Below are positions 59,532 to 64,000 of a DNA stretch of 64,000 bases, in pieces. Position 1 is the stretch's first letter. Every line of letters begins with the position of its first letter. The notes under the pieces were generated by a model, which had not been told where the DNA came from, did not search any database, and saw nothing but the letters and a program-made list of their open reading frames with translations. The position numbers were made by a program, and so were the translations under genes. The DNA comes from an uncultured Rhodospirillaceae bacterium (lineage in GTDB: Bacteria; Pseudomonadota; Alphaproteobacteria; Reyranellales; Reyranellaceae): NCBI GenBank assembly GCA_945952105.1, contig CAMFGZ010000017.1:1-64000 (forward strand). The letters are read 5' to 3'.

Positions 59532-60530
59532 ATGACCACGCTTCTGCTGTCGTCCCACGCGCAACGTATCTGGGGCGAGCGCATCGCTGCTTCCGTGCCG
59601 CCGGGAACGCTGTCCTTCCTCACCGCCGAGGCGGCGCTGGCCGCCGACGGCCCGAGCGTCGCCGATATCGCCTTCATGACCCGCGAGGTCACGGGCAAAT
59701 CCAGTCCGGGCCATCCGACGCCCGAGCTGCAGGGCTTCGACGCGGTGGTGCGGAAATCGCCGAACCTGAAATGGCTGCAAATCCATCCGGCCGGTGCCGA
59801 GCGGCCGATCTATCGTGAGCTGCGGGCGCGCGGCGTCAAGGTGACGACGGCCTCTGGCGCCACCGCCGTCACGGTGGCGCACAGCACGCTGGGCGCGGTG
59901 ATTGCGATCAACCGGCGCTTCCCGCTGCTGGCGGATGCGCAGCGCCGCCATGCCTGGGAGCCGCGACTGGGCGAGCGTTCGCCGCGGGACCTTGGCGGCC
60001 AGTGCGCGGTGATCGTCGGCATGGGGCCGATCGGGCAGAACATCGCCAGGCTGCTCAGAATGCTGGGCATTCGCTCGATTGGCGTGCGCCGGACGGCCGA
60101 GCCGGTGGAACCGTGCGAGCGCGTCGTGGCCTACGGGCAGCTCCACGAGGTGCTGCCGCAGGCCGACTGGCTGATCCTCTGCTGCCCGTCCTCGCCGGTG
60201 ACGCGCGGCATCGCCAATGCGGCGGCCTTCGCAGCGATGCCCGATGGCGCGCATCTGGTGAATGTCGCGCGTGGCGAGGTTGCGGTGGAAAAGGATGTGA
60301 TCGCCGCCCTGCAGAGCGGCAAGCTGGGGGGTGCCTATCTCGACGTGTTCGAGCGCGAGCCGCTCGACCCGGCCTCGCCGCTGTGGGACCTGCCCAACGT
60401 GCTGGTATCGCCGCACACGGCCAGCCATTCGCTGGGCCAGAACGAGGCGATCTTCGGCATCTTCCTGGAAAACCTCGAACGCTTCCGCGCCGGTCAGGCC
60501 CTGCGCAACGACGTCGACAAGCTCGGCTGA
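59532..60530 (+). CDS. D-2-hydroxyacid dehydrogenase
   Basis: A 332-residue NAD(P)-dependent reductase. The dinucleotide motif is GMGPIGQNIARLLRMLG, followed by an Arg-Arg (VRRT) that suggests NADP preference; the catalytic Arg is in VNVARGEV, Glu in FEREPLDP and His in SPHTASHS. It reduces 2-ketoacids or oxidises D-2-hydroxyacids. Its 3' end overlaps the convergent COG0523 gene by 37 nt. Confidence 0.93.
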   Translation: MTTLLLSSHAQRIWGERIAASVPPGTLSFLTAEAALAADGPSVADIAFMTREVTGKSSPGHPTPELQGFDAVVRKSPNLKWLQIHPAGAERPIYRELRARGVKVTTASGATAVTVAHSTLGAVIAINRRFPLLADAQRRHAWEPRLGERSPRDLGGQCAVIVGMGPIGQNIARLLRMLGIRSIGVRRTAEPVEPCERVVAYGQLHEVLPQADWLILCCPSSPVTRGIANAAAFAAMPDGAHLVNVARGEVAVEKDVIAALQSGKLGGAYLDVFEREPLDPASPLWDLPNVLVSPHTASHSLGQNEAIFGIFLENLERFRAGQALRNDVDKLG

Positions 60531-61450
60531 AGCGCACGCGAGACTGCCTCGCGATCGAGGCGTGCCCTCAGGCCGATCACCACCAGCTTGCCTGATACTG
60601 CGCCGGGAGGCGCGGCATCGATTTCGAAGCGTTGGCCGACGACGTGCAGCGCGACCTGGTTCCCTGCCTGGGTCAGGATGCCCTTGGCGCGCAACACGCC
60701 TGTCCCCGCAGCGCTGAGGCGCCGTCCAAGTTCGGTCGCATCCAGGTCGTCGGGGACATCCAGCGCGAGCGACTCATAGAGCGTGGCCGCGTCGGGTGCG
60801 CCCGGCGTCGTGAGCGACGTCGAAAGACGAGGCGCGGCGCCGTCCCGCACGCCGAGCAACAGGTCGGCGGCGATCTCGGCGCGTGTTGCCGGCAGAATCC
60901 GCGCTGTCGGATTGTGAAGAGCCAGCCACGCGAGCGTCGCCTGTAACGACATCTCGTCCACGAGGTCGCAGCGGTTGGCGATCAGAAGGTCGGCGGCGGC
61001 AAGCTGGCGTGTGATCGTGTCGCCGATATAGGCGTCGTCGGCTTGCTGGCGCACGGTCTCGGCATCGACCATCACGACGATGCCGTCGATGCGATAGGCG
61101 GGGAGCAGCGTAACCGCGCTTGCGACCATGCCGGGGAGCGCAACGCCGCTGGTCTCCAGCACCACGCGCTCGATGTCCGGCCGCTGCCCGGGCAGCGCCA
61201 TCAGCGTGTCCATCAGGTCCGAGCCGTAGCTGCAGCAGATGCAGCCGCCGGAAATCTCCAGCGTGTCGCCGCTCGACGATACGATCAGGTCGCGGTCGAT
61301 CGGCGTCGTGCCGAAATCGTTGACCAGCACGGCAAGGCGCCGGCCGTCGGCGGCGCGCAGCAGGCGATTGACCAGCGTCGTCTTGCCGGTGCCGAGATAA
61401 CCGCCGATCACCGTGACCGGTAGCCGCCCGGCGGATCCTATCCCGCTCAC
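60494..61450 (-). CDS. COG0523 (CobW/Zn-metallochaperone-like) GTPase
   Basis: A 318-residue G3E-family GTPase. Walker A is GGYLGTGKTTLVNRLL, the metal-binding C-x-C-C motif is SGGCICCSYGSDL, and the base-recognition site is NRCD in place of the NKxD consensus. A C-terminal CobW_C-type domain (about residues 220-318) is present. It starts at GTG 61450 inside the stop of the amidohydrolase gene (GTGA), so the two are translated together. Members insert Zn, Co or Fe into client enzymes; the partner amidohydrolase is an obvious client candidate. Confidence 0.9.
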   Translation of the reverse strand: MSGIGSAGRLPVTVIGGYLGTGKTTLVNRLLRAADGRRLAVLVNDFGTTPIDRDLIVSSSGDTLEISGGCICCSYGSDLMDTLMALPGQRPDIERVVLETSGVALPGMVASAVTLLPAYRIDGIVVMVDAETVRQQADDAYIGDTITRQLAAADLLIANRCDLVDEMSLQATLAWLALHNPTARILPATRAEIAADLLLGVRDGAAPRLSTSLTTPGAPDAATLYESLALDVPDDLDATELGRRLSAAGTGVLRAKGILTQAGNQVALHVVGQRFEIDAAPPGAVSGKLVVIGLRARLDREAVSRALQPSLSTSLRRA

Positions 61451-63096
61451 ACGCCGTTGGCGGGGAAGGGACGGCCGCCCTGGACCGTCCCCCAGATGCG
61501 CACATCCTTGAGTTTGTCCGGCGCGATCTCCAGCGGATCGTCCTCCAGCACCGCGAAGTCGGCGCGCTTGCCGCATTCGATCGAGCCGACCTCGCCGTCG
61601 AGCCTGAGCGTCCAGGCGGCGCCGAGCGTGATGGTGCGCAGCGCGTCGGGGACCGAGATGGCTTCGCTGGTTCCCAGTGTGCGGCCGCTGGCGGTGCGGC
61701 GGTTCACGGCACACCAGGCCGTGAACAGCGGCCCGAGCGGCGTCACCGGCGCGTCGGAATGGATCGCGAGTGGCACGCCGCTGGCCAGCGCGGTCGCGCA
61801 GGCGTTCATGCGCATGGCGCGCTCCGGGCCGACCGTCGTCTCGTAATGCTGGTCGCCCCAGTAGAAGTGATGGTTGGGGAACAGATTCGCGCACATGCCG
61901 AGCCGCGCCATCCGCCGGAACTGTGCGGCGTCCGCGAGCTGGCAATGCTGCAGGGTGAAGCGATGGTCGCGCGCCGGCTGGTCGAGCAGGGCGCCTTCCA
62001 GGCAATCCAGCGCCATCTCGGTCGCCTGGTCGCCGTTGGTGTGGCTGTGCACCAGCACGCCCTTCTGCAGCGCCAGTCTGTAGAGGCCCGCGATGGCCTC
62101 GGGCGGGGTGTACCACAGGCCGTTCGGCGCGCCGTTGTAATAGCCGGGCCAGCGAAGGCGCGCGGAGAAGCCCTGGATCGAGCCGTCGACAAAGAGCTTG
62201 ATGGCGCCGAGCCGCAGCCGGTCGGTCGACTTGGCCTTGAGCTTCACGGCGATGTCGACGACCTGCTCGGGCGTCAGCGCCTGGAAGCGGCGGAACGACA
62301 CGATGCGCACCGGGTAGCCGGCCTCGCCCGTGACCCGCACCATCATCGACACGGCATCGTCGGGCAGCAGGTTCGCGAGGTCGGTCGCGGTGGTGACGCC
62401 CTGGCGCACGCAGAGTTTCGCGAAGCGGCGCAGCCCCTCCTCGTCGTTGGCCAGCGCCTCGCGGTCGAAGCCGACATGGGCGCCGACGATGGTCATCGCC
62501 TCCGGGCCCTTCAGCTCGCCCGTCGGAAGGCCGTCGGTGCCGAGCGGAATGCCGGGATGGTTGACGCCCTGCCGCAGCAGGCCGGCCAGTTCCAGCGCCC
62601 GCGTGTTCACGTTCAGGATGTGGCCGCTGGCGTGCATCACGCCGATCGCGCGCGTCGTCGACACCTGGTCGAAATCGGCGCGCGAGACGCGGCGGTCGCC
62701 GTAATAGATCGGATCGAGGCCCCAGCCGGCCAGCGCTTCCGTGGGTGAGGCGAGCTTGCGCTCGGCCTGTTGCAGGCTTTTCACCACGTCCTCGATCGAC
62801 TGCGCGCCCGGCCACACCTTGCCCTCCGGATCCATGCGGTCGAAGCGGCCGAGATAGGTGTAGCGCCAGAAGGTGCCTTCGGCGGCGTGGCTGTGGCCCT
62901 CGACGAAGCCCGGCATCAGCACCTTGTCGGCGAAGCGGTCGTCCAGCGCGTAGATGCCCCAGCCCGCCAGCTCCTCCAGCGGGCCGGCGCCCAGGATACG
63001 GCCCTCGCGCACGGCCACATGCGTGGCCTCGGGACGGGCGGGGTTCATGGTGAGGATGCGGCGGGCGCGGAAGATCGTGATCGGGCTGAGTGTCAT
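61447..63096 (-). CDS. Metal-dependent amidohydrolase (amidohydrolase 3/YtcJ type)
   Basis: A 549-residue amidohydrolase. Metal ligands: LMPGFVEGHSHAAEG (His-x-His) and SHTNGDQATEMAL (His near the active site), with DAPVTPLGPL carrying the late Asp. The N-terminal strand (RARRILTMNPARPEATHV) and C-terminal strand (CGKRADFAVLEDDPLE) form the small beta-sandwich. It is probably an N-acyl or cyclic-amide hydrolase. ATG 63096 is used; the longer frame (to 63276) extends across the divergent promoter without homology. Confidence 0.88.
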   Translation of the reverse strand: MTLSPITIFRARRILTMNPARPEATHVAVREGRILGAGPLEELAGWGIYALDDRFADKVLMPGFVEGHSHAAEGTFWRYTYLGRFDRMDPEGKVWPGAQSIEDVVKSLQQAERKLASPTEALAGWGLDPIYYGDRRVSRADFDQVSTTRAIGVMHASGHILNVNTRALELAGLLRQGVNHPGIPLGTDGLPTGELKGPEAMTIVGAHVGFDREALANDEEGLRRFAKLCVRQGVTTATDLANLLPDDAVSMMVRVTGEAGYPVRIVSFRRFQALTPEQVVDIAVKLKAKSTDRLRLGAIKLFVDGSIQGFSARLRWPGYYNGAPNGLWYTPPEAIAGLYRLALQKGVLVHSHTNGDQATEMALDCLEGALLDQPARDHRFTLQHCQLADAAQFRRMARLGMCANLFPNHHFYWGDQHYETTVGPERAMRMNACATALASGVPLAIHSDAPVTPLGPLFTAWCAVNRRTASGRTLGTSEAISVPDALRTITLGAAWTLRLDGEVGSIECGKRADFAVLEDDPLEIAPDKLKDVRIWGTVQGGRPFPANGV

Positions 63097-63119
63097 GTCG
63101 TCGACAGTAGCGGGCCGGC

Positions 63120-63165
63120 GCCGGCAACGCCAAGCGTTGCGAAGTTGCCGGCAGCGTATACGCTG
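63120..63165. promoter_or_regulatory. Palindrome cluster in the divergent promoter region (candidate operator)
   Basis: Three nested or adjacent palindromes lie between the divergent amidohydrolase and TctC-type genes: GCCGGCAAC...GTTGCCGGC (63120-63128/63144-63152), GCAACGC-CAA-GCGTTGC (63124-63140) and the perfect 14-mer CAGCGTATACGCTG (63152-63165). The GTATAC core is the sort of half-symmetric site bound by GntR/FCD regulators. No regulator gene is in the window. They are 56-90 nt from the two starts. Confidence 0.55.
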
Positions 63166-63254
63166 TGGCGAAAGCGGGCGAATCGACCTGCTCCAGACAA
63201 TCAAGGCCAGAGGGACGGCGCCGCCTCCTCGCTGCGGCCAGGAGGAGACATCGA

Positions 63255-64000
63255 TGCGCCTGACACGTCGCGCCACGCTGGGTCTGCTGGCAACGTCACC
63301 CGCCCTGGCGGCGCCTGCGGTGTGGGCGCAGGGGCGCGACTGGCCCAGCCGGCGACTCCGTCTGCTCGTTCCCAGCGCCGCCGGCGGATACGAAGTCTAC
63401 GCCCGCATCCTCGCGCCGCGCCTTGCGGAACTGCTGGGCCAACCCGTCGTCGTCGACAACAAGCCCGGCGCCAACGGCATCATCGGCATGCAGGAAGTCC
63501 AGCGAAGCGCGCCCGATGGCTACACGTTCATGTTCGCCCATATCGGCGCGATCTCGATCGGCAGCAGCATCTATCCCAACATGCCTCTGGATCCGGTCGA
63601 CGACCTCGCGTCGATCTCGGTCGCCGTCACCTCGCCGCTGGTCTGGGTCGTCACCCCGTCGCAGCCCTTCAAGTCGATGCCGGAGTTCATCGCCAGGGCG
63701 CAGGCGGAGCCCGGCCAGTGGCGCTACGGCCTGCCGGCCTCTGGCAGCATCCCGCACCTGGTCGCGGAGGACACCAAGATCCGGCACAAGATCGACATGC
63801 CCGCCGTGCCCTACCGCAGCACGCCGCAGTCGCTGATGGCGGTGATCAACGGCGAGGTGCCGATCACGGTCGACAGTCTCGGCGCGAGCGCCGGTTACAT
63901 CGCCAACGGCCAGTTGCGTGCGCTGGCCGTCACCTCGCGCGAACGCTCGGAGCGCCTGCCCGGCGTGCCGACGATGATGGAGCAGGGCCTCGATCCGCGC
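63255..64000 (+). CDS. Tripartite tricarboxylate transporter substrate-binding protein (TctC/Bug family), partial
   Basis: At least 248 residues; the C-terminus is cut by the window end. The leader MRLTRRATLGLLATSPALAA is a twin-arginine-like/Sec signal, followed by the Bug fold: LRLLVPSAAGGYEVYARILAP, VVVDNKPGANGIIGMQEVQR and YGLPASGSIPHLVAE. Such proteins bind carboxylates for TctAB or act as orphan sensors. SD AGGAGGAG precedes ATG 63255. Divergent from the amidohydrolase operon across the palindromes, which suggests shared regulation. Confidence 0.92.

Noticed and set aside
1..64000. CRISPR arrays, rRNA, transposases and prophage genes
   Set aside because: I looked for regular spaced repeats, rRNA-like conserved stretches and transposase or integrase motifs and saw none.

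Overview
The window is a GC-rich, densely packed bacterial chromosome segment with about 65 protein genes, one tRNA gene, and no rRNA, CRISPR array, insertion sequence or prophage that I can see. It looks alphaproteobacterial. The evidence is the run PBP activator (LpoA-like)/rsmI/yraN/transglutaminase/gshB, the neighbourhood hemC/tsaD/gpsA/EVE, the pair ftsY/yciB, a DUF6489 gene, and heavy use of ATGA or GTGA start/stop overlaps. The many soil-type oxidoreductases, a TctC-type binding protein and two CoxL/XdhA-type molybdenum hydroxylases would fit a Reyranella- or Bradyrhizobium-like organism, but genus is a guess.

Layout. 1-7 kb: end of ftsY, yciB, a minus-strand run (M48 protease, TusA-like, pgk, NUDIX, lipoprotein), a TPR/methyltransferase protein and hemC. 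7-12 kb: tsaD flanked by two paralogous TIGR02466-type 2OG-Fe(II) oxygenases, then gpsA, EVE, a DMT transporter and a creatininase homologue. 12.8-14.3 kb: three small lipoproteins, two of them paralogues. 14.5-19.5 kb: PLP lyase, DUF6489, thioredoxin-like ferredoxin, CFA-like methyltransferase, Asp/Asn hydroxylase and HAD hydrolase. 19.5-24.8 kb: envelope, translation and glutathione housekeeping. 24.8-31 kb: fumC, thrE, mqo, cupin, 8-oxoguanine deaminase-like enzyme and tRNA-Arg(CCT).

31-45 kb: response regulator, two DAO-type flavoenzymes, PPOX protein, an RND pump with its adaptor, a coupled DAO/XdhA/DUF938 operon and a Baeyer-Villiger-type monooxygenase. 45-54.5 kb: SRPBCC/YceI/VOC operon, aminotransferase with an unusual hairpin leader, FMN-type glutamate synthase, msrQ-like/modB/modC without modA, an alpha-beta barrel protein and a coiled-coil membrane protein. 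54.5-64 kb: an accessory catabolic region with an enolase-superfamily enzyme, NIPSNAP, a second XdhA, GST, a D-2-hydroxyacid dehydrogenase, an amidohydrolase coupled to a COG0523 GTPase, and a divergent TctC-type binding protein cut by the window end.

Themes. Molybdenum use recurs: two XdhA-type subunits, ModBC and an MsrQ-like subunit. Several small operons pair an enzyme with a likely accessory factor. I did not find a single clear-cut undescribed defence or mobile system. The best novelty leads are the oxygenase pair around tsaD, the lipoprotein trio, the amidohydrolase/COG0523 pair with a palindromic divergent promoter, the hairpin that buries an aminotransferase ribosome binding site, and two 25-residue membrane peptides with strong Shine-Dalgarno sequences.
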